Source of the DNA: Granulibacter bethesdensis CGDNIH1 | GTDB lineage: Bacteria > Pseudomonadota > Alphaproteobacteria > Acetobacterales > Acetobacteraceae | Reading direction: 5' to 3' | Assembly: GCF_000014285.2 (NCBI RefSeq) | Contig: NC_008343.2 | Span: 1,328,501-1,392,500, forward strand | Length of the DNA: 64,000 nt | Shown: piece after piece, positions 17,290 through 26,941 of the stretch | Layout: each line of letters begins with the position of its first letter | Numbering within the stretch: the first letter of the stretch is position 1 | The notes under the pieces: model-generated | Databases searched by the model: none | What the model saw: only the letters and a program-made list of their open reading frames with translations | What the model was told of the DNA's origin: nothing | Made by a program: the position numbers and the translations under genes

Positions 17290-18756
17290 TCAGAAAGTGA
17301 TGGTCGTTCTTAGCCCCATTATCAACTCATTCCCGATACGGGTGGATGGATTGGTGGGCAGAGCCAGACCTGCGCTGGGATTGAAAACATACTGCAAATC
17401 CGGCTGAAGCAGCCACCAATGCGTTATACTTGCCTGATACGTAAGTTCGAAAACTGTTTCAGACCCTTTTTGAACGACGCCATTTTGCGGCTGTATAAAT
17501 CCGTTTCCCTTGCCGTCAGAGACATGGGAATAGGCAACCGAAATGCCGATTGTGTCGAGATCTCTTTTTGGAATCAGTCCTTTGTAGGTTAATCCCGCAT
17601 TGACGTTGAATGAGACGAGATTACGGTCCGAGGGAGCCGAAATAATTTCAATGAAGGTGCCCAACCCCTGATCTTCAGTATCTTTTTCACGATAAAGCAT
17701 CTGATCGGCGCTGAAATACACGGCCCAGTCGTTACGATAGGTCAGGATCGCATGGCGATTTGAAACTGGCGTAAGACCAACTGTGGAAGCGGCATTATTG
17801 AAAGAAGCCGAGTTATAATAGCTGCCGAGATGATAAAAACCGGGCAGTCCGTCCTTTCCACCATGATGCAGATCGTATTGAAACTCGACGATCGCAAACA
17901 GGCCGTCATTGATGGGAAAAGCCGTGCCGGAGGGGTTTGTGACGTAACTACCGGGATTACCGTTATAAGCTCCGATCAGCAGGGTATATTCCGGACGGGG
18001 CTGGAAGCGAAATCGGAGACCTGGCGTCGGCAGGGGAAAGGCGTTGCCGCCATTAGGCAGATCGACCGAGGGCAGTGTCGGCCAGCCGAAACCGCCATTG
18101 ATGAACAGCATGGAATAATAGCTGATCATGAATTCATTATCGACAGATTGCTGACCAAGACGCAGAGAGAACAGCCCATCCCAAAGCGACTGATCCAGCC
18201 ATAATTCATTGAGTCTGAAGCCGCGATCCGCTTCCAGTCCACTCGCAGTATTCAGATCTGACAGATTATCCAGCGTAATGCTGCGTCCATGGAAGTGAAA
18301 CGCGCTGACGTTGAATTGAAGACCTGGAATACCGGCCAGTTTCTCGAGATTTGTAGTCAAAGCGATGGAAGTCAGACCATCATAGACAGCCCCCGTGTGC
18401 AAACCGCCGGTCAGATTGCCGAGAACCTCGCTCTGCTCCATCATCGAAATGTTGACACCTTTCTCATTGAGATAGGTGCGCATATGGAACGGATCACCGA
18501 TCAGGTAATCACGATCCCATAGCGGTCCATCATAGGATTCGTTTTCCCCAAGCGGTGGCGCAACTGCCAATGGCATCTGCTGGTTGGCTTCAGGCGCGGC
18601 AAAAGTCGGGGGGGGGATCAGACTGAAACTGTCAGAAAGATCCCCGAAACCAAGAATAGACTGGGCATGGGACGGCGTAGAAAAGCCACACCAGATCGTG
18701 GCAGATAACACCGCTGACCGCCAGTTTAGAAAATGTGCCACATACGGTCTCATCAT
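17290..18756 (-). CDS. Carbohydrate-selective porin, OprB family
   Basis: An outer-membrane beta-barrel of about 488 residues with a signal peptide ending at SHAQ. Typical OprB features are an aromatic-rich alternating pattern, NGGFGWPTLPSVDLPNGG, and the C-terminal GNELIMGLRTTITF ending in Phe, the outer-membrane insertion signal. Known: OprB porins let glucose and other sugars or polyols enter the periplasm, where acetic acid bacteria oxidise them. The frame is open to a TTG at 18807; the ATG at 18756 gives a normal signal peptide and is preferred. Just upstream of the gene the palindrome AATAATTATT lies at 18812-18821 in an AT-rich promoter region. Confidence 0.88.
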   Translation of the reverse strand: MMRPYVAHFLNWRSAVLSATIWCGFSTPSHAQSILGFGDLSDSFSLIPPPTFAAPEANQQMPLAVAPPLGENESYDGPLWDRDYLIGDPFHMRTYLNEKGVNISMMEQSEVLGNLTGGLHTGAVYDGLTSIALTTNLEKLAGIPGLQFNVSAFHFHGRSITLDNLSDLNTASGLEADRGFRLNELWLDQSLWDGLFSLRLGQQSVDNEFMISYYSMLFINGGFGWPTLPSVDLPNGGNAFPLPTPGLRFRFQPRPEYTLLIGAYNGNPGSYVTNPSGTAFPINDGLFAIVEFQYDLHHGGKDGLPGFYHLGSYYNSASFNNAASTVGLTPVSNRHAILTYRNDWAVYFSADQMLYREKDTEDQGLGTFIEIISAPSDRNLVSFNVNAGLTYKGLIPKRDLDTIGISVAYSHVSDGKGNGFIQPQNGVVQKGSETVFELTYQASITHWWLLQPDLQYVFNPSAGLALPTNPSTRIGNELIMGLRTTITF

Positions 18757-18903
18757 GAGCAGCCCGAAAACGTTTCGCCTGCTAGACGTTTTGTAACGCC
18801 TTGCCAATGAGAATAATTATTAAAAATTACTGACATTTTACCATCACCTGACGGGCTACCCTCCATCCTCATCATCCGCTAGGGTCCGCCTGCTTCAGGG
18901 TTG

Positions 18904-20379
18904 ATGGATACGGTGATGACCTTCGGGATCGATTTGGGAACCACGCGGGACGGGACGACTGCCCGGCTTGATCTTGAAGAACTTCTGGCAACCCGTTTGC
19001 TGGTGCAGGGAAATTCCGGTTCCGGCAAATCGCATTTGCTGCGCCGTATGCTGGAACAAAGCGCAAACTGGGTGCAACAGGCGATTATCGATCCCGAAGG
19101 AGAGTTCGTTACCCTCGCTGAGTCCTATAACCATCTGATTATTCAGGCGGAAGGCCGCAGCGAAGCATGGCTGCAAAGAACGGCAGAACGGGTGAGGCAA
19201 CACCGCGCTTCTGTCGTCCTGAGTCTGGAAGGGCTGGATGCCGATATACAGATGCGGGCTGCCGCGGCCTTTCTGGGAGGTCTGTTCGATGCCGACCGGG
19301 ATCACTGGTTTCCCATGCTGGTGGTGGTCGATGAGGCCCAGCTTTTTGCTCCAGCGGCGGCAGGCGAAGTATCCGACGAAGCCCGCCGCGCCTCACTCGG
19401 GGCCATGACCAATCTGATGGCCCGGGGGCGGAAACGCGGTCTGGCCGGGGTCATCGCCACGCAGCGACTGGCCAAGCTGGCCAAAAACGTTGCAGCGGAA
19501 GCCTCCAATTTTCTGATGGGCCGCACTTTTCTGGATATCGACATGGCCCGTGCTGCCGATCTGCTGGGTCTGGAACGTCGTCAGGCGGAAATGTTCCGTG
19601 ACCTTCAGCGTGGACAGTTCATTTCTCTGGGGCCAGCCCTGTCACGCCGTCCGGTGCAAATCCAGATTGGCAGTGTGCAGACGGGTGCCCGCGCTGCCCC
19701 GCCCGCTCTCACTCCGCTGCCCCCCGTTGCGGCGGAAGATGTACGGGATCTGGTTTTGTCAGGGCCGGAGCCGGAAGCAAGGCCCCTGCCGCCCCGTCGA
19801 CCGACATCCCCTCCACCGCTGGATGTTGCCGAGCAGTTGGCCCGCTTCCAGCCAGCCCAGAATACTCTGCCGCTCCCTCTGACGGAGCAGGAGAAGGGGG
19901 AGCGTGATCGTAAGGTACGCGACATCCTGCGTGATATTCTGGACGATCCGGAGGCAGGGTTCAGGCCGCTCAGCGTGCTGTATCAGGATTTTCTGGTGCG
20001 TTGCCGTATTCATGCGATCACCGGGGATGCTCCAGCGCTACCCCAGTTCCGCGCCATGCTGGCAACTGCCCGTGCCGGGATAGATGCGGAAACCGAGGCG
20101 GGTGGCCCATGGCAATCAGCCGTGGAACGCAGCCTCATGCTGCCAGACGACATGCGCGGTGTTTTCCTGATGCTGGCGCGAGCCGCTCTGGAAACACTGC
20201 CCTGCCCCTCCGATGAGGAAATTGCCCGTGCCTACGGAACACGCTCGCTCGGACGGGCCAGACGGTTGCTGGGCTATATGGAGGAAAAGAACCTTCTGGT
20301 CATGCGTCATGATCGGTCCGGCCTGCGTATTCTCACAATGGTCGAACTCGGCTGGGAAACCGCCCCTGCCGCCGCATGA
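18904..20379 (+). CDS. HerA-type (DUF87) P-loop ATPase
   Basis: 491 residues. Walker A QGNSGSGKSHLLRRML lies near residue 36, a Glu-bearing Walker B MLVVVDEAQLFAP near 140, and the arginine-rich SNLMARGRKRGL and ATQRLAKLAKN segments typical of HerA/FtsK-like translocases near 170-190. A Pro-rich linker (~residues 265-330) joins a helical C-terminal domain. Known: HerA relatives pump or remodel DNA, usually with a NurA nuclease; no nuclease gene is nearby. Its function here is unknown. The start is the ATG at 18904, after a weak GGG-containing SD. It converges on msrP with 6 bases between stops. Confidence 0.8.
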   Translation: MDTVMTFGIDLGTTRDGTTARLDLEELLATRLLVQGNSGSGKSHLLRRMLEQSANWVQQAIIDPEGEFVTLAESYNHLIIQAEGRSEAWLQRTAERVRQHRASVVLSLEGLDADIQMRAAAAFLGGLFDADRDHWFPMLVVVDEAQLFAPAAAGEVSDEARRASLGAMTNLMARGRKRGLAGVIATQRLAKLAKNVAAEASNFLMGRTFLDIDMARAADLLGLERRQAEMFRDLQRGQFISLGPALSRRPVQIQIGSVQTGARAAPPALTPLPPVAAEDVRDLVLSGPEPEARPLPPRRPTSPPPLDVAEQLARFQPAQNTLPLPLTEQEKGERDRKVRDILRDILDDPEAGFRPLSVLYQDFLVRCRIHAITGDAPALPQFRAMLATARAGIDAETEAGGPWQSAVERSLMLPDDMRGVFLMLARAALETLPCPSDEEIARAYGTRSLGRARRLLGYMEEKNLLVMRHDRSGLRILTMVELGWETAPAAA

Positions 20380-20385
20380 AAGGGG

Positions 20386-21330
20386 CTACATGAAAAGTTT
20401 CTCACGGCTCCGCCCCGTATAAAGCGAGGCGACCTGTTCCGCGTAACCATTATATAGCAGTGTCGGTACACGCTCATCGCTACCGATCAATCGTTCTGAA
20501 GCCTGGCTCCAGCGAGGATGCGACACATCGGGATTAACGTTGGCCCAGAACCCATATTCGCGCGGGCCGGTCTGCTCCCAGAAAGTTTTGGGACGTTGAT
20601 CGGTAAAGCTGATGCTTGCCAGTGATTTGGCAGATTTGAAGCCGTATTTCCACGGTACTACCAGGCGCAATGGAGCACCATTCTGTGGCGATAGAGGCTT
20701 TCCGTACAGCCCTGTTGCAATGAAAGCGAGCGGATGGGTGGCCTCATCCATTGCCAGTCCTTCAGTATAGGGCCACGGGTACCATATCTGGGCCAGACCG
20801 GGCATCTGGTCCGGCTCCATTCTGGTTTTGAACACGACATAGCGTGCTCCGGAAAGCGGTTCTGCCAGTGCGATGAGATCGGCAAGCGGAAACCCCATCC
20901 ATGGCACGGTCATGCTCCATGCCTCGACACAGCGATGGCGGTAGATACGTTCCTCCACCTTCATTTTGCCCAACAGATCTTCAAAGGCGATGGTGCGAGG
21001 TTTTCCTACCATGCCATCAATGGTCAAAGACCATGGATGCAGTTGCATGGCCTGGGCCGCACTCACAATGTCTTTGGTAGAACCGAATTCATAAAAATTG
21101 TTATAGCTGAGGACATCCTTCTCGGCCGAAAGTGGACGGCCCGCTGATGGAATATCGGTTTTCGAGGCGGGAGAAGATCCGGCAGCATAAGAAGGACCAC
21201 CATACAGGGTGGTCGACAGCGCAGGTACCGCCAAACCCGCCCGTAAGAGAGAACGGCGGCTAAGACGATTTTTCTCTGGCGATACAGATGCTTCGGATAT
21301 AGCCCAATCTGGTCGAACGGTGATGAACAT
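20386..21330 (-). CDS. msrP: Periplasmic methionine sulfoxide reductase, molybdopterin subunit MsrP (YedY)
   Basis: Repairs oxidised methionines in periplasmic proteins. 314 residues with a twin-arginine signal (LSRRSLLRAGLAVPAL, residues ~25-40) for folded export through Tat; tatC and tatB are also in this window. The Cys that binds molybdenum is in HRCVEAWSMTVPW, and the substrate-side GAPLRLVVPWKYGFKSAKS motif is present. The ATG at 21330 follows AGGATAAGGGA and gives the proper family N-terminus; the frame extends upstream without meaning. The haem membrane partner MsrQ is not adjacent. Confidence 0.93.
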   Translation of the reverse strand: MFITVRPDWAISEASVSPEKNRLSRRSLLRAGLAVPALSTTLYGGPSYAAGSSPASKTDIPSAGRPLSAEKDVLSYNNFYEFGSTKDIVSAAQAMQLHPWSLTIDGMVGKPRTIAFEDLLGKMKVEERIYRHRCVEAWSMTVPWMGFPLADLIALAEPLSGARYVVFKTRMEPDQMPGLAQIWYPWPYTEGLAMDEATHPLAFIATGLYGKPLSPQNGAPLRLVVPWKYGFKSAKSLASISFTDQRPKTFWEQTGPREYGFWANVNPDVSHPRWSQASERLIGSDERVPTLLYNGYAEQVASLYTGRSREKLFM

Positions 21331-21654
21331 GGGATCCCTTATCCTGTCCTGAACATGCTGTGTTGCTGATATGGTGCCGTTAAGCTTCTGAACAATCTTT
21401 GCAGTCATATTGACTGGGTGGAATTCAATGGACTCATACGATATGGCTATCCGTCGGTGGGCCGGTCGCATTGTTGTGATCGTTATGGCATTGATGACCT
21501 GCATCAACCTGTATCGGGCCTGGCAGGCTCACTAAACAGGTCGATCAATTCGCTCTTATTGCAAGAAACAATGCATTTATTGCATACTCCCTGACGCAGT
21601 AGCCTTTCAGGCCTGATTTGCCTGACGGCTTCCTTGTCCCGGAGTTATAGTGTG
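21331..21654. other. Intergenic region between msrP and a small plus-strand gene
   Basis: 324 bases that should hold the msrP promoter (minus) and the promoter of the gene at 21655 (plus). The only coding candidate is the 35-codon plus-strand ORF at 21428-21535. Nothing else is recognised. Confidence 0.5.
21428..21535 (+). CDS. Possible 35-aa membrane peptide
   Basis: Seen: an ATG with GGTGGAA about 6 bases upstream opens 35 codons. They encode a short polar start, two arginines, a hydrophobic segment (RIVVIVMALMTCINLY) and the tail RAWQAH, a single-span peptide with a positive-inside N-terminus. It is divergent from msrP. No family was recognised, and an ORF of this size could occur by chance. 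It is listed because the RBS and membrane profile are better than random. Confidence 0.3.
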   Translation: MDSYDMAIRRWAGRIVVIVMALMTCINLYRAWQAH

Positions 21655-21933
21655 ATGGCAGGTGGTCATAGGTCACTCGCAACCGACCTCGCCCTGATCG
21701 TCAGGCTGGAAGCTTCTACCGGAGAAGACCGAGTCACGATCGGGAGATTGCAACTGTTGCGTCTGCTGGCCCTGGCAGGTCTGGACAGAACAGAGGCGTT
21801 CTCGGCTCTCACCTCCGCCCGCACCCGCACCGTGCATATCTCGAAAGAACGGCTACATCCCGTACTGCTAATGGCACGCCGAAGAATCGAGGCATGCCAA
21901 AATGAACAAGCCAGCACAGATCAGACAGAATAA
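21655..21933 (+). CDS. Hypothetical 92-aa protein
   Basis: Not recognised. The ATG at 21655 has GGAG about 10 bases upstream; a TTG at 21634 is in frame but less likely. The protein appears all-helical (LATDLALIVRLEAS, IGRLQLLRLLALAGLDRTEAFSALTSA), basic in its second half (RTRTVHISKERLH, ARRRIEA), and has no membrane segment. The alternation suggests a helical bundle, possibly a nucleic-acid-binding or adaptor protein, but nothing specific supports this. It ends 10 bp before the converging tRNA-Lys gene. Confidence 0.45.
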   Translation: MAGGHRSLATDLALIVRLEASTGEDRVTIGRLQLLRLLALAGLDRTEAFSALTSARTRTVHISKERLHPVLLMARRRIEACQNEQASTDQTE

Positions 21934-21943
21934 AATAGATATA

Positions 21944-22019
21944 TGGTGAGCCCGGTGGGACTCGAACCCACGACCTACAGATTAAAAGTCCGTTGCTCTA
22001 CCAGCTGAGCTACGGGCTC
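21944..22019 (-). tRNA. tRNA-Lys (anticodon TTT)
   Basis: A 76-nt cloverleaf on the minus strand with encoded CCA. Acceptor GAGCCCG pairs with CGGGCTC; the D-arm contains AGCTCAGCTGGTAGAGC; the anticodon loop is CTTTTAA with TTT at positions 34-36; the T-arm is GTGGGTTCGAGTCCCAC. Confidence 0.97.
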
Positions 22020-22122
22020 CCATAAAAGCAATGCGTGGCGCTTGGATGCCCCGCCATTGCGTGCCCGGCTAATTGGCCGAGACGCGGCTCCGGGTCAAGA
22101 CCCTGAAGCCGATTTATCTTGC

Positions 22123-22167
22123 AAAACAAGGGGCATCCGCACCAGTCCGGGCGAATACCCCTTTTTT
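22123..22167 (-). terminator. Probable terminator after the cyclophilin gene
   Basis: An inverted repeat AAGGGG/CCCCTT (22128-22133 with 22158-22163), with a partly paired GC-rich interior. On the minus strand it is followed by TTGTTTT. It sits between the cyclophilin stop and tRNA-Lys. On the plus strand it is followed by an even better T run (CTTTTTTG), so it may act in both directions. Confidence 0.5.
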
Positions 22168-22194
22168 GCAGCACTATGACTCTGAAGAAAAAAG

Positions 22195-22755
22195 TTACTG
22201 CGGATCGCTGGCCAGACGCATCTTTACGATACGGTCGGGATTCTGGACCATGCCACTGCCACCGGAGCCGCGCTTGATCTTGTCGACGAATTCCATGCCC
22301 TGAATGACCTTGCCCCAGATGGTATACTGACCATCCAGGCTGGGGGCCGGAGCGAACATGATAAAGAACTGGCTGTTCGCGCTGTTAGGGTTCTGGGTCC
22401 GGGCCGCACCGACCGTGCCACGCAGGAAATGCGCGTCATCAGTAAATTCGGCAGGCAGATCAGGCAGCTTGCTGCCACCCGAACCGGTTCCGGTCGGGTC
22501 GCCGCCCTGCGCCATGAAGCCTTCGATTACACGATGGAAAGGGGTGTTGTCGTAGAAATGCTCGCGACACAGTTCCTTGACGCGTTCGACATGCTTCGGA
22601 GCCAGGTCTGGGCGTAGCTCGATGACGACGCGACCATAGGGCAGGTCGAGGTAAACCAGATTATTAGGGTCAGCCGCTTGGGCTTCGGTCTCGCTCATCG
22701 CGATCCCTCCGATCATTGCTGTTGTGGCTGCGGCGAGCAGAGTGCGTCGGCGCAT
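22195..22755 (-). CDS. Periplasmic peptidyl-prolyl cis-trans isomerase (cyclophilin)
   Basis: A 186-residue cyclophilin that catalyses proline isomerisation during folding. An N-terminal signal sequence (RRRTLLAAATTAMIGGIAMS...AQA) places it in the periplasm. Core motifs: FYDNTPFHRVIEGFMAQGGDPTGTG with the catalytic Arg, and NSANSQFFIMFAPAPSLDGQYTIWGKV. The start at 22755 has AGAGGAT upstream. It lies 35 bases after coaD on the same strand and is probably the last gene of an ssb-gyrA-coaD-ppi run. Confidence 0.93.
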   Translation of the reverse strand: MRRRTLLAAATTAMIGGIAMSETEAQAADPNNLVYLDLPYGRVVIELRPDLAPKHVERVKELCREHFYDNTPFHRVIEGFMAQGGDPTGTGSGGSKLPDLPAEFTDDAHFLRGTVGAARTQNPNSANSQFFIMFAPAPSLDGQYTIWGKVIQGMEFVDKIKRGSGGSGMVQNPDRIVKMRLASDPQ

Positions 22756-22790
22756 GGTAGTATCCTCTCTGTCAGGTAAAGGGGCCTTGT

Positions 22791-23342
22791 TCAGACGGGC
22801 CTTTCCGGGTCAGGGACCGATGACGTCCTGACACGCGCAAGCGTACGCTGCAATGTCAGGGGAGGCACAAAGGTGGAAATATCACCCCCCAGCCGCGCGA
22901 TTTCCTTCACGAAGCGGGAGGAGATGAATTGATGACGTTCACTCGCCATCAGAAACACTGTCTCGATATCCGGTGCCAGGCGATAATTAGTGCCCGCCAT
23001 TTGTACCTCATAATCGAAATCCGACACCGCACGCAGACCGCGGACAATGATACTGGCACCATGCTGGCGGGCGAAGTCAATCAGGAGCGAGGAAAACGGC
23101 ACCACCTCAATGATGGTTCCGGTTTTTCCCCCCAGCGTAACCGTTTCGGCACGAACCAGATCCACCCTTTCCTCCAGCGGAAAAACCGGATTTTTGCCGA
23201 TATTGGCAGCCACCCCGATCACCAGACGGTCAAACATCCGGGCAGCACGGGTAATGACGTCCAGATGGCCGTTCGTCACCGGATCGAACGTACCGGGATA
23301 GACGCCGGTGCGCAGCATCTTGCCCTGTGTCGACTCAGTCAT
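22791..23342 (-). CDS. coaD: Phosphopantetheine adenylyltransferase CoaD
   Basis: Transfers AMP from ATP to 4'-phosphopantetheine, the penultimate step of coenzyme A synthesis; cytoplasmic. 183 residues with the nucleotidyltransferase motif [10 protein letters not shown] near the N-terminus and the C-terminal [14 protein letters not shown] motif. The ATG at 23342 overlaps the gyrA stop by 8 bases; a later ATG at 23318 (MLRTGVYPG) is the other possible start and matches the core family better. Confidence 0.96.
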   Translation of the reverse strand: MTESTQGKMLRTGVYPGTFDPVTNGHLDVITRAARMFDRLVIGVAANIGKNPVFPLEERVDLVRAETVTLGGKTGTIIEVVPFSSLLIDFARQHGASIIVRGLRAVSDFDYEVQMAGTNYRLAPDIETVFLMASERHQFISSRFVKEIARLGGDISTFVPPLTLQRTLARVRTSSVPDPERPV

Positions 23343-26157
23343 CTGAATCCGTCACCTGTCCATCAGGTGCTGCCGGAGCAACTGAATCGGCATCATCCCC
23401 ATTATCATCGACAGACTCTGTCTCCAGCACCGGGAAAACACTGGTGACGACCTCATCCTTATCGACCCGAAACAGGGTAACGCCCATGGTAGAGCGTCCG
23501 GTAATCCGCACCTGATCGGCGGGAACACGAATCAAACGACCCGCGTCAGTGACCAGCATTACATCATCACCCGGCCTGACCGGGAAAGTTGCCGCGACGG
23601 CCCGACCATTGCGGGGAGCGAGATTGATATTGGCAATCCCCTGCCCACCACGGCCAGACACACGATAATCATAGGCGGAAGATCGCTTGCCGAAACCAGC
23701 AATGGTGACGGTGAGCAGGAATTCTTCGGCTTCTTCCAGCCCGGCGATCCGCTCCGGCGAAAGGGCTGTATCATCGACCGTGACCTCGGAATCATCCGCC
23801 TCCATGACCTCGGCATCGATCTGATCCTCTTCTCCAGCAGCACTGCGACGGCGGGCGGAGGCATAGCGCAGATAGGCTGCTCGCTCTTCCGGCGTTGCCT
23901 CCACATGCCGCAGCACGGACAGGCTGATGACCTCGTCTCCCTGCGCCAGTTTCATGCCGCGGACACCGGAGCTTTCGCGCCCGGCAAAAACGCGCAGCGT
24001 GTCCTCATTCGCCTGGAAACGGATGCAGCGGCCGAGGCGGGAGGCCAGCATAATGTCATCCCCCTCCCGACAGGTAGCGACGCCGATCAGGCGGTCACCT
24101 TCATCCAGCTTCATCGCAATCAGGCCGGAAGCCCGCACATTTTTGAAGTCGGAGAGGCGATTGCGCCGGATACCGCCGGAAGCAGTGGCGAACACCAGAT
24201 GCAGCCCTTCCCACAGCGACTCATCCTGCGGCAGCGGAAGCACGGCGGTAATCCCGTCACTGCCCAGTTCCGGCAGCAGATTGACCAGCGCCCTGCCCTT
24301 GGCTGTCGGGCCGGCTTCGGGCAGGCGCCAGACTTTCTGGCGATACGCCTTGCCGCCGGAGGAGAAGAACAGCACCCATTGATGAGTGTGTGCGTTAAAG
24401 CTGCGGGTCACGATATCATCGCCACGCATGCTGGCAGCCGCACGGCCCCGTCCACCGCGATGCTGCTGACGGAACACATCCAGCGGCGTACGCTTGATGA
24501 AACCGTCTCGGGTGATGGTCACCACCATCTGACCCGGTTCGATCAGACTTTCATCATCCTGATCGGCAAGGCTGTCGTTGATTTCGCTGCGGCGTGGAGA
24601 GTTCAGCTCGGCCCGGATCACCGCCAGTTCTTCCCGCATGACTTCCATGCGGCGGATATGGCTGCCGATGATTTCCAGAAGCTCGCCAATACGGGCGGCG
24701 ACTTCCTGCATCTCATTGTGGATCTTGTCGCGCTCAAGCCCGGTCAGGCGTTGCAGACGCAGTTCCAGAATGCCGCGGGCCTGCACTTCCGTCAGTCGCA
24801 CTGTCTGCGCTTCGGTCAGCACATTGCCGCCATCATCGATCAGCGTGAGCAGCGGTGCCACATCGGCGGCCGGCCAATCGCGTTCCATCAAGGCGATACG
24901 GGCGCTGGTGCTGTCCGGACTCTGACGAATCAGGCGGATCACCTCGTCGATATTGGCCACAGCAATCGCCAGACCGACCAGCAGATGCGCGCGATCACGT
25001 GCCTTGTTCAGCTCAAACCTCGCCCGGCGAAGGATGACATCCTCGCGGAAACGAATGAATGTAGACAGCACATCCCGCAGCCCCATCAGGCGCGGTTGCC
25101 CGCCATCCAGGGCCAACATATTGATGCCATAGCTGATCTGCAGCTGGGTAAAGCGGAACAGATGGTTCAGCACCACATCCGGCGTGGCATCGCGCTTCAA
25201 TTCGATCACCACACGCACGCCGGAGCGATCGCTTTCGTCACGGATATCGCTGATGCCCTCAATCTGCTTGGCACGCACCAGCTCGGCCATGCGCTCCTGC
25301 AGGGTGGCCTTGTTCACCTGATAGGGAATTTCGGAGATCACGATGGCCTGACGGCCGCCGCGCACTTCCTCGAAATCAGTGCGGGCGCGGACGGTGATAC
25401 TGCCTTTCCCGGTCTCAAAAGCCGAGCGGATGCCGGAACGCCCGAGAATCAGGCCGCCTGTCGGAAAATCCGGACCGGGAATCACGGTCATCAATTCATC
25501 AAGAGTGATGTCCGGATTGTCGATCATTGCCAGAGTGGCGTCGATGACTTCAGTCGGGTTGTGAGTAGGGATCTTGGTCGCCATGCCGACCGCGATGCCA
25601 TCCGCCCCGTTGACCAGAAGATTGGGATAGGAAGCGGGCAGAACGCGGGGTTCCATCTCGCTATCATCATAGTTCGGCTGGAAATCGACTGTATCGCGGT
25701 CAATATCGTTCAGCAGGAAGCTGGCGGAGCGGGCCAGACGCGCCTCGGTATAACGCGGCGCAGCAGCCGGATCGCCGTCCATGGAACCGAAATTGCCCTG
25801 ACCATCAATCAGGGGCACCCGCAGGGAGAAAGGCTGAGCCAATCGCACCAGCGCATCATAAATCGCGGCATCACCGTGCGGATGGTATTTACCCATCACG
25901 TCACCATTGATGCGGGCGGATTTGCGATAGGGTTTATCCGCCGTATAGCCGCTTTCCTGCATCCCGTAGAGGATGCGCCGATGGACCGGCTTCAGACCAT
26001 CCCGCGCATCGGGCAGCGCACGGCTGACAATGACGGACATTGCGTAATCGAGGTAGGAGCGGCTCATCTCCTCCTCAAGCGTGACCGGCATCAGCAGGGA
26101 GCCGCCGTTCGGATCGTCATCCGGCGGTGCAGACGGGGGATTGGTATGATCGCTCAA
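23335..26157 (-). CDS. gyrA: DNA gyrase subunit A
   Basis: The cleavage-reunion subunit of DNA gyrase, 940 residues. Catalytic Tyr is in the PRYTEARLA motif. The quinolone-resistance region reads [14 protein letters not shown], with Ala97 at the position of E. coli Ser83 and Asp101 at Asp87. The C-terminal wrapping domain starts with a GyrA-box variant (QHRGGRG, near residue 560) and ends in an acidic tail. The start is a TTG at 26157 with GAGAG upstream; an in-frame stop lies five codons further up, so no ATG exists before Met23. An inverted repeat at 26191-26213 lies in its leader. Confidence 0.97.
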   Translation of the reverse strand: MSDHTNPPSAPPDDDPNGGSLLMPVTLEEEMSRSYLDYAMSVIVSRALPDARDGLKPVHRRILYGMQESGYTADKPYRKSARINGDVMGKYHPHGDAAIYDALVRLAQPFSLRVPLIDGQGNFGSMDGDPAAAPRYTEARLARSASFLLNDIDRDTVDFQPNYDDSEMEPRVLPASYPNLLVNGADGIAVGMATKIPTHNPTEVIDATLAMIDNPDITLDELMTVIPGPDFPTGGLILGRSGIRSAFETGKGSITVRARTDFEEVRGGRQAIVISEIPYQVNKATLQERMAELVRAKQIEGISDIRDESDRSGVRVVIELKRDATPDVVLNHLFRFTQLQISYGINMLALDGGQPRLMGLRDVLSTFIRFREDVILRRARFELNKARDRAHLLVGLAIAVANIDEVIRLIRQSPDSTSARIALMERDWPAADVAPLLTLIDDGGNVLTEAQTVRLTEVQARGILELRLQRLTGLERDKIHNEMQEVAARIGELLEIIGSHIRRMEVMREELAVIRAELNSPRRSEINDSLADQDDESLIEPGQMVVTITRDGFIKRTPLDVFRQQHRGGRGRAAASMRGDDIVTRSFNAHTHQWVLFFSSGGKAYRQKVWRLPEAGPTAKGRALVNLLPELGSDGITAVLPLPQDESLWEGLHLVFATASGGIRRNRLSDFKNVRASGLIAMKLDEGDRLIGVATCREGDDIMLASRLGRCIRFQANEDTLRVFAGRESSGVRGMKLAQGDEVISLSVLRHVEATPEERAAYLRYASARRRSAAGEEDQIDAEVMEADDSEVTVDDTALSPERIAGLEEAEEFLLTVTIAGFGKRSSAYDYRVSGRGGQGIANINLAPRNGRAVAATFPVRPGDDVMLVTDAGRLIRVPADQVRITGRSTMGVTLFRVDKDEVVTSVFPVLETESVDDNGDDADSVAPAAPDGQVTDSDD

Positions 26158-26190
26158 TGCACTCTCACGAGATCAGTAGTAAACGGCGAC

Positions 26191-26213
26191 ACGGGTCAGG
26201 AACGATGACCCGT
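26191..26213. repeat. Inverted repeat in the gyrA leader
   Basis: ACGGGTCA and its complement TGACCCGT flank a 7-base loop, 34 bases upstream of the gyrA TTG. There is no T run on either side, so it is not a plain terminator. It could be an mRNA hairpin or an operator. Confidence 0.4.
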
Positions 26214-26320
26214 CCTTCCGATCCATACCATGCCTCCGTCATCCAACATAGACGGTTGCATCGGCAGACCTGAATGATGAAGGGGCGCAGCAAGGGCCCC
26301 TGCGTGGTGATATAATCTGA

Positions 26321-26842
26321 TCAGAACGGAATTTCGTCGTCCAGATCGCCACCATGAGAAGGTTCCCATCCACTGCCACCGGATGCAGGGCGGCTGCTGC
26401 CACCACCAAATCCGCTGCCACCGCCGGATGGCGCACGCTGGGCGGGAGCGGACCGATAGCCACCGCCTTCACCAGCCCCTTCCCCGCCCGAACGGCTGTC
26501 CAGCATGGTGATTTCACCACGGAAGCGGCTGATCACGACCTCAGTGGTGTATTTTTCCTGTCCGGCCTGGTCGGTCCATTTTCTGGTCTGAAGCGCCCCT
26601 TCGACATAGACCTTGGTGCCCTTGCGCAGATAGCGTTCGGCGATATCCGCCAACCGGTCATTAAAGACCACCACACGATGCCATTCGGTGCGTTCTTTCC
26701 GCTCACCGGAAGCACGATCATTCCACGTTTCGCTGGTCGCGAGCGTAAAATTCACCACCTTGCCGCCATCCTGGGTATTGCGAACTTCGGGGTCGCGCCC
26801 GAGATTACCGATCAGAATGACCTTATTGACACTGCCAGCCAT
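26321..26842 (-). CDS. ssb: Single-stranded DNA-binding protein SSB
   Basis: A tetrameric ssDNA-binding protein for replication, repair and recombination, 173 residues. The OB-fold occupies the first ~110 residues ([53 protein letters not shown]). A Gly/Ser-rich flexible linker follows, then the acidic interaction tip DDEIPF. It is divergent from uvrA across a LexA box at 26942-26956, so SOS control of both is likely. gyrA follows downstream after 163 bases. Confidence 0.97.
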   Translation of the reverse strand: MAGSVNKVILIGNLGRDPEVRNTQDGGKVVNFTLATSETWNDRASGERKERTEWHRVVVFNDRLADIAERYLRKGTKVYVEGALQTRKWTDQAGQEKYTTEVVISRFRGEITMLDSRSGGEGAGEGGGYRSAPAQRAPSGGGSGFGGGSSRPASGGSGWEPSHGGDLDDEIPF

Positions 26843-26941
26843 ATATTTGTCCGCTTTTTTGCTCAGGCCGGACAGGCAAAAGGGCGTCCGGCAAGTGGAT
26901 AACCTCTATAGCATGAGTGATTTACTGTTGCTATCCATGCG

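Noticed and set aside
18811-18821. AT-rich palindrome upstream of oprB as a Fur box
   Set aside because: AATAATTATT lacks enough match to a Fur or Irr consensus to call an operator.
23905-26208. Long plus-strand ORF (767 codons) opposite gyrA
   Set aside because: It lies wholly antisense to the well-supported gyrA gene, has no recognisable domain, and its composition is that of a codon-biased shadow frame.
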